The notes: generated by a model not told the origin, from the sequence alone. A stretch of DNA of 64,000 nucleotides from Celeribacter marinus (GCF_001308265.1 NZ_CP012023.1:538932-602931), one strand, 5' to 3'. Shown: positions 7,885-17,002, counted from the stretch's first letter. A program made the numbers and translations.

Positions 7885-9102
7885 TTACGCAAAGAATTCG
7901 TGGCACAGCTCCAAGGCCTCGATCAAACGATCGACCTCGTCGGTGGTGTTGTACATCGCAAAGGACGCGCGACAGGTGGCCGAGACCCCGAATTGCGCCA
8001 TAAGGGGCTGGGCACAATGGTGTCCCGCACGCACCGCCACACCCTTTTTATCCAAAACGGTGGAGAGATCATGCGCGTGTGCGCCCTCCATCGTGAAGGA
8101 AAAGATCGCGCCTTTTCCGGAACTTGTCCCTTGCAGATTGAGCCAGTTCAAACCCTGCAACCGCGTGGTTGCATAAGAGGCAAGTGTGGCTTCATAGGCC
8201 GCAATATTGTCCATGCCGATGCCCATCATGTAATCAAGCGCAACGCCCATACCGATGGTTTGCACAATCCCTGGCGTCCCCGCCTCGAACTTCATCGGCG
8301 GTTTGTTATAGGTGATCACGTCCTTGCTCACGATGTCGATCATATCGCCGCCGCCCATAAACGGACGCATCTCGGCTTGCCGCTCGGCACGAATATAAAT
8401 CGCGCCAGACCCGCTTGGCCCGTAGAGTTTATGGCCCGTGATCGGATAGAAATCACAGCCCAAATCTTGGACATCAACAGGGCCGTGCACGGAGCCTTGC
8501 GAGCCATCCACGAGTGAGGCCACCCCGCGTGCACGCGCCGCCTCACAGATGCTTTTTACATCAACCTGCGCGCCCGTGACGTTGGACATCTGCGTCACCG
8601 CGACCAATTTGGTCTTTGGGCCGAACGCCGCGATGACCTTGTCCGCGTCAAGAGATCCGTCCGCCTCGGCGTCTACCCATGTCAAAACAATGCCCATCCG
8701 TTCACGTAAGAAATGCCATGGCACGATGTTGGCGTGATGCTCTAACGTGGTGAGCACAATCTCGTCGCCCGCCCGCAAATGCTCCATCGCCCATGCGTAG
8801 GCGACCAAATTGATCGCTTCCGTGGTGCCCGAGGTGAATACGATTTCGTCCTCTGATCCGGCATTGAGAAACCGCTGAACGATGCCACGCACGCTTTCAT
8901 ATTTGTCAGTCGCAAGGTTCGACAAAAAGTGCAAGCCACGGTGAACATTGGAATATTCTTCGGCATACGCCTTGGTAATCGCGTCGATGACCACCTGCGG
9001 CTTTTGCGCCGATGCGCCATTGTCGAGGTAGGTCAACGGCTGACCGTTCACCTGACGCGACAAAATCGGAAAGTCGGAGCGGATTTTTTGAACATCGAAC
9101 AT
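7885..9102 (-). CDS. sufS: Cysteine desulfurase SufS (group II)
   Basis: 405-residue PLP enzyme that removes sulfur from cysteine and hands it as persulfide to the SUF Fe-S assembly machinery. Visible signatures are the PLP lysine in TGHKLYGPSG and the active-site cysteine in RAGHHCAQPLM, both typical of class V group II desulfurases. Length matches SufS. The ATG at 9102 starts MFDVQKIRSDFPIL; the open frame extends further upstream to 9483, but that part overlaps the neighbouring membrane-protein gene. It is the last gene of the leftward iscR-suf cluster. Confidence 0.96.
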   Translation of the reverse strand: MFDVQKIRSDFPILSRQVNGQPLTYLDNGASAQKPQVVIDAITKAYAEEYSNVHRGLHFLSNLATDKYESVRGIVQRFLNAGSEDEIVFTSGTTEAINLVAYAWAMEHLRAGDEIVLTTLEHHANIVPWHFLRERMGIVLTWVDAEADGSLDADKVIAAFGPKTKLVAVTQMSNVTGAQVDVKSICEAARARGVASLVDGSQGSVHGPVDVQDLGCDFYPITGHKLYGPSGSGAIYIRAERQAEMRPFMGGGDMIDIVSKDVITYNKPPMKFEAGTPGIVQTIGMGVALDYMMGIGMDNIAAYEATLASYATTRLQGLNWLNLQGTSSGKGAIFSFTMEGAHAHDLSTVLDKKGVAVRAGHHCAQPLMAQFGVSATCRASFAMYNTTDEVDRLIEALELCHEFFA

Positions 9103-9107
9103 ATCAG

Positions 9108-9596
9108 TTATCTTTCTTGTGGAAAGGCGACCTCTCGCAGGCCCGCCCCCCAAAATATCAAGACGGCGACAAGCGCCAACGCACCGGTCACCGTGGCCGC
9201 TGGCCCCTGCCCGATGAACCCTACGGTCAAACCCCATAGCAGCCAAAGCGGGGCCGCCGCGAGCAGCGCCCAAAACGTGGCCATACGCCCCTCGTAGCCA
9301 GAGGCCCGCCCGCCGATCAACCGCAACAGCGCCGTCAAAACCGCCGCAAGCGTGTAAAACACCAAAGGCATCATGAACAGCCACGCCAACAGCGTCCCGC
9401 CAATCAACATTTGCACATCCTGCCCCGTCTCGAATGCCGCGCGCGACAAACGTGGCCACTGCGCCACAAAAATAAGCCCACACGCAAGCATGAGCGTGAC
9501 CAAGGCACCGCCCTCATTCTCGCTGGGGCCAATCCGGTGGCGCACCACCGCACGCGGGGTGCGGTAAGTGCGGATGATATCGCCGGCAACGCCCAA
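9108..9596 (-). CDS. Yip1-like integral membrane protein
   Basis: 162-residue hydrophobic protein with about four transmembrane helices (LVTLMLACGLIFVAQW, LLAWLFMMPLVFYTLAAVLT, FWALLAAAPLWLLWGLTVGF, ATVTGALALVAVLIFWGAGL). It looks like the Yip1-fold proteins commonly found between sufD and sufS in Rhodobacteraceae. No catalytic motif is visible. The start is uncertain: TTG at 9596, four bases past the sufD stop, is my choice. TTG at 9632 would add 12 residues and overlap sufD. Five bases separate it from sufS, so it is co-transcribed. A membrane role next to SUF assembly is only suggested by context. Confidence 0.8.
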   Translation of the reverse strand: MGVAGDIIRTYRTPRAVVRHRIGPSENEGGALVTLMLACGLIFVAQWPRLSRAAFETGQDVQMLIGGTLLAWLFMMPLVFYTLAAVLTALLRLIGGRASGYEGRMATFWALLAAAPLWLLWGLTVGFIGQGPAATVTGALALVAVLIFWGAGLREVAFPQER

Positions 9597-9600
9597 TGAC

Positions 9601-10896
9601 TTAGCGCCCGTGCCGTGAAAGCCAACCCTCAAGGCGGCTTAAAATATCGGCCGAAATCGCTTCGTCTTCGATTTCCTCAATGGCCTCATTCAAAAACGCG
9701 AGGGTCAACAGATTGGTCGCCTCTTTACGACCAACGCCGCGCGATTGCATGTAGAACAACGCCGTCTCGTCAATCGCACCCACGGTGGAGCCGTGCGAAC
9801 AAATCACATCGTCCGCATAGATTTCCAACTCGGGCTTGGCGAGGAATTGGCTGTCCTCATCAAGCAAAAGCGCTTGCGAAATCTGGTAGCCATCGGTTTT
9901 TTGCGCCCCGTCTTTGACAAGGATTTTCCCTTGGAAAATGCCCTTGGCTCCGTTGCGCAACACCTTTTTGAACACCTGACGGCTTTCACCGCGCTCGGCG
10001 TCATGGGTGATGAACACGGTGTCATCGTGATGAAACGCGCCGTCCCCCATAGCGGCACCGGCCACATGAGCCATGCTATCGTCGCCGTTGATCTCTAGAT
10101 AGACCTCGTTGCGCGTCAGTACACCGTTGGCCGTCATCGTGAACGATTTAAACAGGCTCTCTTTACCGATTGTGGCGAGCAAATGCGTCACCGCGCGGCG
10201 TTCATGATCGCGCCCTTGCGTGCGCACATGGTGGAAAGACGCGCCATCGGCCACGTCGATTTCCATCACCTTGTTGAACCGCGCCGCCGCAGGGCCGTTT
10301 TCCAATACGGTCAATTCCGCGCCTGCGTCCAACTTGATCACATGGTGCAAAATCGCATCTGACGTCTCGGAGCCGTGCAAATAGATCAGGTTCACAGGAC
10401 GCGCGACCTTGCCCGTAGCGCGGATCACAACACCGTCCGTTGCAAACGCCGTGTTCATCGCCGCCAAAGGACGTTGAACCGGAACTTGGGATTTGATCTC
10501 GATCTTGCCGTAAAGCTCGGCCGCCCAATGAATATCAGTCGCCAAAGCATCAGACAGGCGCATTACTTCAAGGTTCTCACCCGTCAGATCGTCAGAGGCC
10601 TCAGCGTCAAACACACCGTCGACAAACACGATTTTCAAACGATCAATCGCGTCAAACATCGGTGTCTCATCGACATGAAAGACAGCCGCTTGTGGTGCAT
10701 CTTGCACCGTGAGCGTGTCGGGCCGCGTCCAACGCCAGTATTCATCACGTCCTTCGGGCAGACCCATCGACAACAAACGGCTAAGCGCATCTTGGCGGGC
10801 ATCATTCGCCCAACCTGCGCCCTGCGGCAGAGCCATGCCCTGCACGCGCGTAGCCGTGGCGTCGAGTTTGCGTTGCAGTTGCTGTGCGCGTGTCAT
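9601..10896 (-). CDS. sufD: Fe-S assembly scaffold subunit SufD
   Basis: 431-residue subunit of the SufBCD scaffold on which Fe-S clusters are built. The C-terminal core shows the SufB/SufD beta-helix family features, with DDVICSHGSTVGAID and the ending ATNLLTLAFLNEAIEEI. The ATG overlaps the sufC stop by one base (TAATG), so translation is coupled to sufC. The N-terminal third is more variable, as usual for SufD. Confidence 0.95.
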   Translation of the reverse strand: MTRAQQLQRKLDATATRVQGMALPQGAGWANDARQDALSRLLSMGLPEGRDEYWRWTRPDTLTVQDAPQAAVFHVDETPMFDAIDRLKIVFVDGVFDAEASDDLTGENLEVMRLSDALATDIHWAAELYGKIEIKSQVPVQRPLAAMNTAFATDGVVIRATGKVARPVNLIYLHGSETSDAILHHVIKLDAGAELTVLENGPAAARFNKVMEIDVADGASFHHVRTQGRDHERRAVTHLLATIGKESLFKSFTMTANGVLTRNEVYLEINGDDSMAHVAGAAMGDGAFHHDDTVFITHDAERGESRQVFKKVLRNGAKGIFQGKILVKDGAQKTDGYQISQALLLDEDSQFLAKPELEIYADDVICSHGSTVGAIDETALFYMQSRGVGRKEATNLLTLAFLNEAIEEIEDEAISADILSRLEGWLSRHGR

Positions 10897-11660
10897 TAAG
10901 CCTCTACCCCCTCAGCTTTGAGAATGTCGGCGTAGCCGTTGTGCTCGACCTCAAGGGCCAACTCGGGGCCACCGGATTTGACGATACGACCCGCCGCCAT
11001 GATGTGCACGACATCGGGTTTGATATAGTCCAAAAGACGCTGGTAGTGCGTGATCACGACAAAGGAGCGTTTGCCATCGCGCAGCGCATTCACGCCCTCA
11101 GCCACCAATTTCATGGCGTCAACGTCCAAACCGGAGTCTGTCTCGTCAAGGATACAGACCTTTGGCTCAAGCATTGCCATCTGTAGGATTTCATTGCGCT
11201 TTTTCTCGCCGCCTGAAAAGCCGACATTGACGGGGCGTTTGAGCATTTCTGCGTCGATCTTGAGGCTTTTGGCCTTCTCGCGCACAATTTTCAAAAACTC
11301 GCCCGCCGACAACTCGTTCTCGCCACGCGCTTTGCGCTGTGCGTTTACGGCTGTGCGCAAGAACGTCATGTTGCCCACACCCGGAATTTCAACGGGATAT
11401 TGAAAGGCAAGAAAGATGCCCGCTGCGGCGCGCTCTTCGGGTTCCATGGCCAACACATCTTCGCCGTCCATCATAACCGTGCCGTCTGTCACTTCGTAAC
11501 CATCACGGCCCGACAACACATAAGATGTGGTGGACTTGCCAGAGCCGTTTGGCCCCATGATGGCGTGAACCTCACCCTCACCAATTGTCAGATTGACGCC
11601 TTTGAGGATCTGTTTGTCCTCTTCTTCGAGTTTGACGTTCAGGTTTTTGATTTCCAACAT
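10896..11660 (-). CDS. sufC: Fe-S assembly ATPase SufC
   Basis: 254-residue ABC-type ATPase that drives the SufBCD complex. It contains Walker A GPNGSGKST (about residue 36), the SufC signature FSGGEKKRNEILQM, Walker B VCILDETDSGLDVD and the switch histidine in FVVITHYQRLL. Length and motifs are standard. It sits between a 90-residue unknown gene (137-base gap) and sufD (overlapping). Confidence 0.97.
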   Translation of the reverse strand: MLEIKNLNVKLEEEDKQILKGVNLTIGEGEVHAIMGPNGSGKSTTSYVLSGRDGYEVTDGTVMMDGEDVLAMEPEERAAAGIFLAFQYPVEIPGVGNMTFLRTAVNAQRKARGENELSAGEFLKIVREKAKSLKIDAEMLKRPVNVGFSGGEKKRNEILQMAMLEPKVCILDETDSGLDVDAMKLVAEGVNALRDGKRSFVVITHYQRLLDYIKPDVVHIMAAGRIVKSGGPELALEVEHNGYADILKAEGVEA

Positions 11661-11797
11661 AGTCTATCCTTTCAACGAGGAACGGCCCGCGCAATCCAAG
11701 ACGGATTGGCGAGCAGTTTTGTGCGTGTTATTTTTTTGGGTGACGGTGCCGAGCGCAGCGTGGCGCGCGACGAAATGAGAGGCGGGTCGTGCGGTGG

Positions 11798-12070
11798 CTA
11801 CACGCCGACGTAGCGGATATAGGCCGCCAAAAGTCCGCCCAAGACACTGACCTGCGCCAAACCGGATCGAAGACCCGCGCGCATCAAATGTGACTTGGTG
11901 ATCGTGCTCGGTGCTGGTGCTTGCCCGCGCACGAGCACGCCCTCCACCGCTTGGTCCTTTGGCGTATTGATGCTTTGCGCACCGCAGTAGACGGTTGCGC
12001 ATGTGTTGGCTCCGCCCGCTTGAATGCGTGTAATGCGGTCGCTGAACTGTTTTTGTTGCGTCATATTCAT
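11798..12070 (-). CDS. Hypothetical 90-residue protein
   Basis: Not recognised. It has a polar N-terminus with two cysteines (ANTCATVYCG) and a hydrophobic C-terminal segment (VSVLGGLLAAYIRYVGV) that could be a tail anchor. The ATG at 12070 follows CAGGAGAG; another ATG lies two codons later. Gaps of about 135 bases on both sides leave room for its own promoter. Support is an open frame, a ribosome site and the operon position, so it may not be a real gene. Confidence 0.55.
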   Translation of the reverse strand: MNMTQQKQFSDRITRIQAGGANTCATVYCGAQSINTPKDQAVEGVLVRGQAPAPSTITKSHLMRAGLRSGLAQVSVLGGLLAAYIRYVGV

Positions 12071-12205
12071 GAGGCTTTTGCTCTCCTGTGCGGAAATTCT
12101 GTCCGTATAGAAGGCTGTTTTGGCGGCCAAATGGGATCGAAAGATGACGACACTGCGACGAAACCGAAAAAGTACTAACTAACGTAGGGGAAGCTAATCC
12201 AGTCG

Positions 12206-12775
12206 TTACAGGTGGTAGCTGTGCCCACGAAACTGCAAGGTGCCCGCGTCTGTCGTTGTTTGCACGTTGCTCACCCAAGCCGGTGAAAACAGGCGTTCGA
12301 ATGGCTCCGGCATGGCGTGAACCACGTTGTGCATCGTCACGATAGCCAACAAGATTCCGGCAAATTGCGCCCCCATGCGTTTGACCGCGCTGAGCGACAC
12401 CACTTCGCGCAGCATAAACGCGATGGCGATGGCAAAGACGATATCCAGCGTTAATTCCACATCTGGCGACAACGGCGAGGTCACTTCTCCCGCCAACTGA
12501 AACCGCACGAACAAGGCGATGATCGCGGCCAATCCGCCCATTGCGAATGCAAGAACCACGGACAGATAGGGCGCAATTGCGGCCACGGGATCGCGGCGAA
12601 ACTGCGTCCGCTTCGCCTGACCAATCAAGGCATCGTGACGCTCCAACATGGCCGAAAGGTGCTGATTTCTCACGAACTGTTTGTTCTTGCTCGGTCCCGC
12701 AAGAGGCGTATTCGCGTTTGATCCATGACCAGACGCGTTCATCCGTTGATAAAACCTGTGTTGCGATGCGTCCAT
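12206..12775 (-). CDS. Hypothetical multi-pass membrane protein inside the suf cluster
   Basis: 189-residue protein of unknown function. The first 75 residues are polar and basic (HRFYQRMNASGHG, LIGQAKRTQFRRD). Three or four hydrophobic helices follow (PYLSVVLAFAMGGLAAIIAL, LDIVFAIAIAFMLREVV, AQFAGILLAIVTMHNVVH), then an exposed tail. The ATG at 12775 (MDASQHRF) was preferred to the longer frame from 12877. A long alternative frame on the same strand (11664-12890) runs through this gene, but its composition (Arg/His/Ser rich, no hydrophobic segments) looks non-coding. Confidence 0.7.
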   Translation of the reverse strand: MDASQHRFYQRMNASGHGSNANTPLAGPSKNKQFVRNQHLSAMLERHDALIGQAKRTQFRRDPVAAIAPYLSVVLAFAMGGLAAIIALFVRFQLAGEVTSPLSPDVELTLDIVFAIAIAFMLREVVSLSAVKRMGAQFAGILLAIVTMHNVVHAMPEPFERLFSPAWVSNVQTTTDAGTLQFRGHSYHL

Positions 12776-12896
12776 GATCAGACCCTTTGCAAGAACGATA
12801 CTCGATACCCCATGCCCCGATGTATACCGCACCAATAAGGCGATATTCGGGCACTGTGTGCATCGAAATATGATCATTGCATGTCGTCATAGCGAA

Positions 12897-13109
12897 TTAA
12901 CCAAGAAGCCCCTTGAACACGATCGCCACGAACCACGCCCCCATCGACGCCAAAAACGCCGTGGCATAGACCGATCCGCGAAACAGCCAGTCGGGACGCC
13001 CCCCAGAATTGCGGCTCGAAATGTTGATGCCGATCAGAGCACCGATAAAGACGCCAACGGCCACACCCATCGTCGAGAGCGCCAGTGTGGGAAGCATATC
13101 AGGGGTCAT
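12897..13109 (-). CDS. Small two-helix membrane protein
   Basis: 70 residues, two predicted transmembrane segments (LALSTMGVAVGVFIGALIGI and SVYATAFLASMGAWFVAIVF) around a short basic loop. The ATG at 13109 follows GAGGATCGG. Ten bases separate it from the YbjQ-family gene, so the two are probably co-transcribed. Function unknown. Confidence 0.72.
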   Translation of the reverse strand: MTPDMLPTLALSTMGVAVGVFIGALIGINISSRNSGGRPDWLFRGSVYATAFLASMGAWFVAIVFKGLLG

Positions 13110-13119
13110 ATCCGATCCT

Positions 13120-13431
13120 CTACGTGAGCTTAACGGCGGTGCCAGACGCGGACACCATCAGCATATTGTTGATCACTTCGTAATCGAGATCGACACCAAC
13201 GATTGCAGTTGCACCAAGTTGGGCTGCGCGCTCTTCCATCTCGCGCAAAGCGGTTTCGCGTCCCTGCCCCAGCTTTTGCTCATACGCACCCGATCGCCCG
13301 CCAATAATGTCGGTGATGCCCGCAAACAGATCGCGCACAACGTTTGCGCCCATGATGGCCTCGCCCGTGACGATGCCACAATAGTCACTGATCGTGCGTC
13401 CCTCGATTGAGGGTGTGGTGGTGATGATCAT
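13120..13431 (-). CDS. YbjQ-family (UPF0145) protein
   Basis: 103-residue protein of the YbjQ/UPF0145 family, small proteins that form pentameric rings and are annotated as heavy-metal-binding-domain-like. Family features seen are the start [13 protein letters not shown], the central [24 protein letters not shown] and the C-terminal [14 protein letters not shown]. The start overlaps the stop of the preceding 60-residue gene (ATGA), so it is in the same transcript as sufB. A metal-related role beside Fe-S assembly is attractive but inferred only from position. Confidence 0.9.
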   Translation of the reverse strand: MIITTTPSIEGRTISDYCGIVTGEAIMGANVVRDLFAGITDIIGGRSGAYEQKLGQGRETALREMEERAAQLGATAIVGVDLDYEVINNMLMVSASGTAVKLT

Positions 13432-13610
13432 GTCTCATCCTTTTTCGCAACAATTAACCCGATAATCCGGCCGATCACCCAATAGGTGGCGGCAAAGAAC
13501 AATAGCGGCGCGACGATTTTGTCGCGTGGCCAATCAAACAACCACACCATGCCAAGCCCCCAAAGGGCGGTCGCAATCAATGTCTGATAGAGTAGCGCGC
13601 GCGTCTTCAT
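13428..13610 (-). CDS. Small membrane protein following sufB
   Basis: 60 residues with two hydrophobic segments ([17 protein letters not shown] and [21 protein letters not shown]) and a lysine-rich end. Its ATG overlaps the sufB stop (TGATG) and its stop overlaps the YbjQ-family start (ATGA). This tight coupling at both ends is the main evidence that it is real. Short membrane proteins at this position are common in Rhodobacteraceae suf operons. Function unknown. Confidence 0.8.
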   Translation of the reverse strand: MKTRALLYQTLIATALWGLGMVWLFDWPRDKIVAPLLFFAATYWVIGRIIGLIVAKKDET

Positions 13611-15139
13611 CAGCCCACGGACCCTTCGAGGGAGATTGCGACAAGCTGTTGGGCTTCCATCGCAAATTCCATTGGCAGAGCTTGCAACACGTCCTTGCAG
13701 AACCCGTTGACGACCAAGGCCACGGCCTCCTCTTCGTCCATCCCGCGTGAGCGGCAATAGAACAGTTGATCATCATCCACCTTGGAAGTGGTGGCCTCGT
13801 GTTCGACGCGGCTCGAATTGTTTTTGACCTCGATGTACGGCACGGTGTGCGCGCCGCATTTAGAGCCAATCAAAAGACTGTCGCACTGGGTGTAGTTGCG
13901 CGAGTTTTTGGCTTTGGGGTGCATTGTCACCTGACCACGGTAGGTGTTTTGCGCACGGCCCGCCGAGATGCCTTTGGACACGATCCGCGACTTGGTGTTC
14001 TTGCCCAAGTGAATCATCTTTGTGCCGGTGTCGGCCTGTTGCATGTTGTTGGTGATGGCGATGGAATAGAACTCGCCCTGACTGTCGTCGCCGCGCAGCA
14101 CGCATGACGGATATTTCCACGTCACCGCAGATCCGGTTTCAACTTGCGTCCACATCACTTTGGACCGATCACCACGACAATCGGCGCGTTTGGTTACAAA
14201 GTTGTAGATGCCGCCCTTGCCCTCTTCGTCGCCAGGGAACCAGTTTTGCACCGTGGAGTATTTCACTTCCGCGTCATCCAGGATCACGATCTCGACCACG
14301 GCGGCGTGCAATTGCGCCACGTCACGTTTGGGGGCGGTACAGCCCTCAAGGTAGGACACATACGATCCCTCATCCGCGATGATCAACGTGCGCTCGAACT
14401 GACCGGTGTTTTCAGCGTTGATGCGGAAATAGGTGGACAATTCCATCGGGCAGCGCGTGTTGGGCGGGATGTAGACAAACGAGCCATCCGAAAACACCGC
14501 CGAATTGAGTGTCGCGTAATAGTTGTCTGACACAGGCACAACGGAGGCGAGGTATTTCTTGACCAACTCTGGGTGCTCTTTGATCGCCTCGGAGATCGAA
14601 CAGAAAATCACACCCGCTTTGTTGAGCTCTTTCTTGAAGGTCGTGCCAACAGAGACGGAGTCGAACACCGCGTCCACGGCAACCTTGCGCTCCGAATTCG
14701 CGCCATCCGCAGGCAAATCGCCCGCACCCTCGACGCCCGCCAAAATCATCTGTTCTTTCAAAGAGATGCCAAGCTTTTCATACGTGGCAAGCAATTTGGG
14801 ATCGACTTCATCAAGTGATTTGGGCTTGGTTTCCATCGATTTGGGACGCGCGTAGTAATACTGGTCCTGAAAATCAATTTCGGGATAGTCGACCATGGCC
14901 CAATCAGGCTCTTCCAACGTCAGCCACCGCCGAAACGCCTCAAGACGCCACTCAAGCATCCATTCGGGCTCTTCGTTCTTGGCCGAGATCAGACGCACAA
15001 TGTCCTCATTGAGACCCTTGGGCGCGTATTCCATCTCGATATCGGTGTCCCACCCGTACTTATAGGTGCCCGCAAGCGCCTGTACGGCCGCAACTGTTTC
15101 TTCTTCAACACCGTCTTTGACCTGAACGTCATCCACCAT
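13610..15139 (-). CDS. sufB: Fe-S assembly scaffold subunit SufB
   Basis: 509-residue core scaffold subunit of the SufBCD complex. Characteristic segments are seen: [35 protein letters not shown] (conserved cysteine), [17 protein letters not shown] and the C-terminal [17 protein letters not shown]. Length is as expected for proteobacterial SufB. The ATG at 15139 follows AAGGAGA. It lies downstream of the NifS/IscS-type desulfurase and is coupled to a small membrane-protein gene. Confidence 0.97.
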   Translation of the reverse strand: MVDDVQVKDGVEEETVAAVQALAGTYKYGWDTDIEMEYAPKGLNEDIVRLISAKNEEPEWMLEWRLEAFRRWLTLEEPDWAMVDYPEIDFQDQYYYARPKSMETKPKSLDEVDPKLLATYEKLGISLKEQMILAGVEGAGDLPADGANSERKVAVDAVFDSVSVGTTFKKELNKAGVIFCSISEAIKEHPELVKKYLASVVPVSDNYYATLNSAVFSDGSFVYIPPNTRCPMELSTYFRINAENTGQFERTLIIADEGSYVSYLEGCTAPKRDVAQLHAAVVEIVILDDAEVKYSTVQNWFPGDEEGKGGIYNFVTKRADCRGDRSKVMWTQVETGSAVTWKYPSCVLRGDDSQGEFYSIAITNNMQQADTGTKMIHLGKNTKSRIVSKGISAGRAQNTYRGQVTMHPKAKNSRNYTQCDSLLIGSKCGAHTVPYIEVKNNSSRVEHEATTSKVDDDQLFYCRSRGMDEEEAVALVVNGFCKDVLQALPMEFAMEAQQLVAISLEGSVG

Positions 15140-15195
15140 TTGGATGTCTCCTTCGTGTGCGTGTCTCGGGGGCTCTAGTGGCCCCGCTTTTTATC

Positions 15196-16242
15196 TCAAG
15201 CCGCCCGTGTCTTTCGGGCATATGCGGCCAGCCAAGCATCGGCAAACCGCTCAATCTCATCCATCGTTGTCTGCGGGCCAAGCGACACGCGCACTGCACA
15301 TGACGCCTCGCCATCCGAATATCCCATGGCGCGCAAGACGCGGGACGCCTTGACCTTGCCACTGGAACAGGCCGACCCTGCGCTGACCGCAAATCCCGCC
15401 AAATCCATCTGCATCACCTGTGTCTCGCCCTTCCACTCGGGCGTAATCAGGCACAACGTGTTGGGCAGGCGTGTCTGCTCCTTACCTACACATATGGAGC
15501 CATGCGCCTCACTCTCAAGGCGGGCTTCCAAATGATCGCGCAGCTGTGCCACACGGTCCCAAACGCCGTCCGCAAGATCACGCGCCGCAGCCACGGCAGC
15601 AGCCCCAAACCCCGCGATCCCGATCAGATTTTCGGTGCCCGAGCGGCGCCCCATTTCCTGACCCCCGCCGGTGATCCGCGCCGTGACGTCCAAGCCCTGT
15701 TTGAGCACCAATGCGCCAACGCCCTTTGGGCCGCCAATCTTATGCGCGGAGATCAACGCCATGTCACACCCAAGCCAGTTGAACGCCACAGGCAATTTTC
15801 CGAACCCTTGAGTGGCATCGACCACCGCAAAGCCCTCTTGTAGCTTTTGTACAATTCCAGTCTCTGAATTGGCCAGTTGAACCGCGCTTTGTGTTCGATT
15901 TGTGCAATTTACCGCGCCGCATGCATCCACATCCAAATCGCGGATTGCCCATGAGGACACCGCCTCATGCTCAATATCGGCGCAGTGCAACTCTCGCCCC
16001 GCCATCGCCAAAGCGGCCGCTTCGGTCGCACTGGACGTAAAAACGATATCGGCACCTGACGCGCCAAAGGCCTCGGCCACTTGCCCGCGTGCGCGCTCCA
16101 AAACACCCTTTGCCGCGCGCCCCTCGGCGTGGACAGAGGACGGGTTTCCAACCACATCCATCGCCGCAATCATAGCCTCACGCGCCACCTGCACCAAAGG
16201 CGCAGTTGCGTTGTAATCAAGGTATGTGCGGGCAGGTTTCAA
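15196..16242 (-). CDS. Cysteine desulfurase, NifS/IscS type
   Basis: 348-residue class V PLP enzyme with YLDYNATAPL and GNPSSVHAEGR at the N-terminus, PLP lysine in ISAHKIGGPKG and catalytic cysteine in SACSSGKVKASRVL (group I loop). It is a second desulfurase in the same cluster as sufS, an arrangement typical of Rhodobacteraceae. The best start is TTG at 16242, 18 bases past the iscR stop; no in-frame ATG fits. It is slightly shorter than IscS and lacks the long C-terminal IscU-docking tail, which fits a cluster without IscU. Confidence 0.93.
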   Translation of the reverse strand: MKPARTYLDYNATAPLVQVAREAMIAAMDVVGNPSSVHAEGRAAKGVLERARGQVAEAFGASGADIVFTSSATEAAALAMAGRELHCADIEHEAVSSWAIRDLDVDACGAVNCTNRTQSAVQLANSETGIVQKLQEGFAVVDATQGFGKLPVAFNWLGCDMALISAHKIGGPKGVGALVLKQGLDVTARITGGGQEMGRRSGTENLIGIAGFGAAAVAAARDLADGVWDRVAQLRDHLEARLESEAHGSICVGKEQTRLPNTLCLITPEWKGETQVMQMDLAGFAVSAGSACSSGKVKASRVLRAMGYSDGEASCAVRVSLGPQTTMDEIERFADAWLAAYARKTRAA

Positions 16243-16260
16243 AGGGGCAGCTTTCAGATT

Positions 16261-16740
16261 TCAAGTGTCTTGATCAATTGGGAGCTCATCCACAACTTCG
16301 AACAGATGCGGCACGGCAGGACAGGGTCGCAATTCGTTTTGCACAACATCCGCCAGTCGGGTTTGGTGCAAGAAAACATAGACATGCGCCGATAGCCCCT
16401 CCCACAACCGATTGGTCATCGACTGCGCGCGACTGCCAGAAACGCCGCCCGATGCGCCCGCACCCGTGTGCATGGCCGACACCGTTTCATCAACAGCCGA
16501 CAAAATATCGGACACGCGGATTTCCGACGCAGGGCGCGCCAACTTGTAGCCCCCACCAGGTCCACGCACGGACGCCACCAATTCGGCACGGCGCAGCTTG
16601 ACGAACAACTGCTCCAGATAGGGCAACGAGATATCCTGACGCTTGGCGATCTCGGCCAGAGACAGCAAACGCCCCTCTTGCAGGAGCGCCAAATCGGTCA
16701 ATGCAACCATCGCGTAGCGACCTTTTGTTGACAACTTCAT
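16261..16740 (-). CDS. iscR: Rrf2-family Fe-S regulator IscR, single-cysteine type
   Basis: 159-residue winged-helix regulator. The N-terminus (KLSTKGRYAMVALTDLA) and the wing (VRGPGGGYKLARP) are classic IscR. Where enterobacterial IscR has three cluster-binding cysteines, this protein has GAGASGGVSGSRAQ with none. The only cysteine is in LRPCPAVPH near the C-terminus. Rhodobacter sphaeroides IscR is known to be of this unusual type and still binds an Fe-S cluster and represses the isc-suf operon. Being first in the operon, it most likely autoregulates. The ATG at 16740 is preceded by AAAGGATA. Confidence 0.93.
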   Translation of the reverse strand: MKLSTKGRYAMVALTDLALLQEGRLLSLAEIAKRQDISLPYLEQLFVKLRRAELVASVRGPGGGYKLARPASEIRVSDILSAVDETVSAMHTGAGASGGVSGSRAQSMTNRLWEGLSAHVYVFLHQTRLADVVQNELRPCPAVPHLFEVVDELPIDQDT

Positions 16741-16958
16741 GCGTATCTATCCTTTGCGCGCCAAATTTAGCGCCTCCACTCACCTTTTACGATCCCACCG
16801 CGCAAAAACAGCGCTCTCAACCGACCAGAACCGAACCAATCACCAATCAGGAGCCGAATCTGCGCCTATGAGCCGTAAAATTGGCGCAAAAACATTGACG
16901 TAGGCGACACGGCCCCTTACCTGAGAGACATCCTGCGCCGGACCACGATGGACCAGAA

Positions 16959-16989
16959 CAGGTAATTTAGAACGTTTCTAAATTACCTG
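16959..16989. promoter_or_regulatory. Irr box (iron control element)
   Basis: A perfect 14-bp inverted repeat with a 3-base centre contains TTTAGAACGTTTCTAAA (16966-16982). This is an exact match to the alphaproteobacterial Irr-box pattern TTTAGAA-N3-TTCTAAA. It lies about 220 bases upstream of iscR and 130 bases upstream of the divergent hydrolase gene. Heme/iron-dependent control of the suf operon is the expected use. Confidence 0.75.
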
Positions 16990-17002
16990 AGCGATTTCGT
17001 CA
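16988..17002. promoter_or_regulatory. TGA-N9-TCA element, possible iron-Rhodo box
   Basis: TGAGCGATTTCGTCA fits the simple TGA-N9-TCA pattern proposed for iron regulons of Rhodobacteraceae (RirA/IscR-type sites). It directly abuts the Irr box. The pattern is short and could occur by chance. Confidence 0.35.

Noticed and set aside
11664..12890. A 408-codon open frame on the minus strand spanning two small gene candidates of the suf cluster
   Set aside because: Its product is rich in Arg, His, Ser and Cys with no domain or hydrophobic segment. It overlaps in another frame two shorter frames that have ribosome sites and sensible membrane-protein composition.
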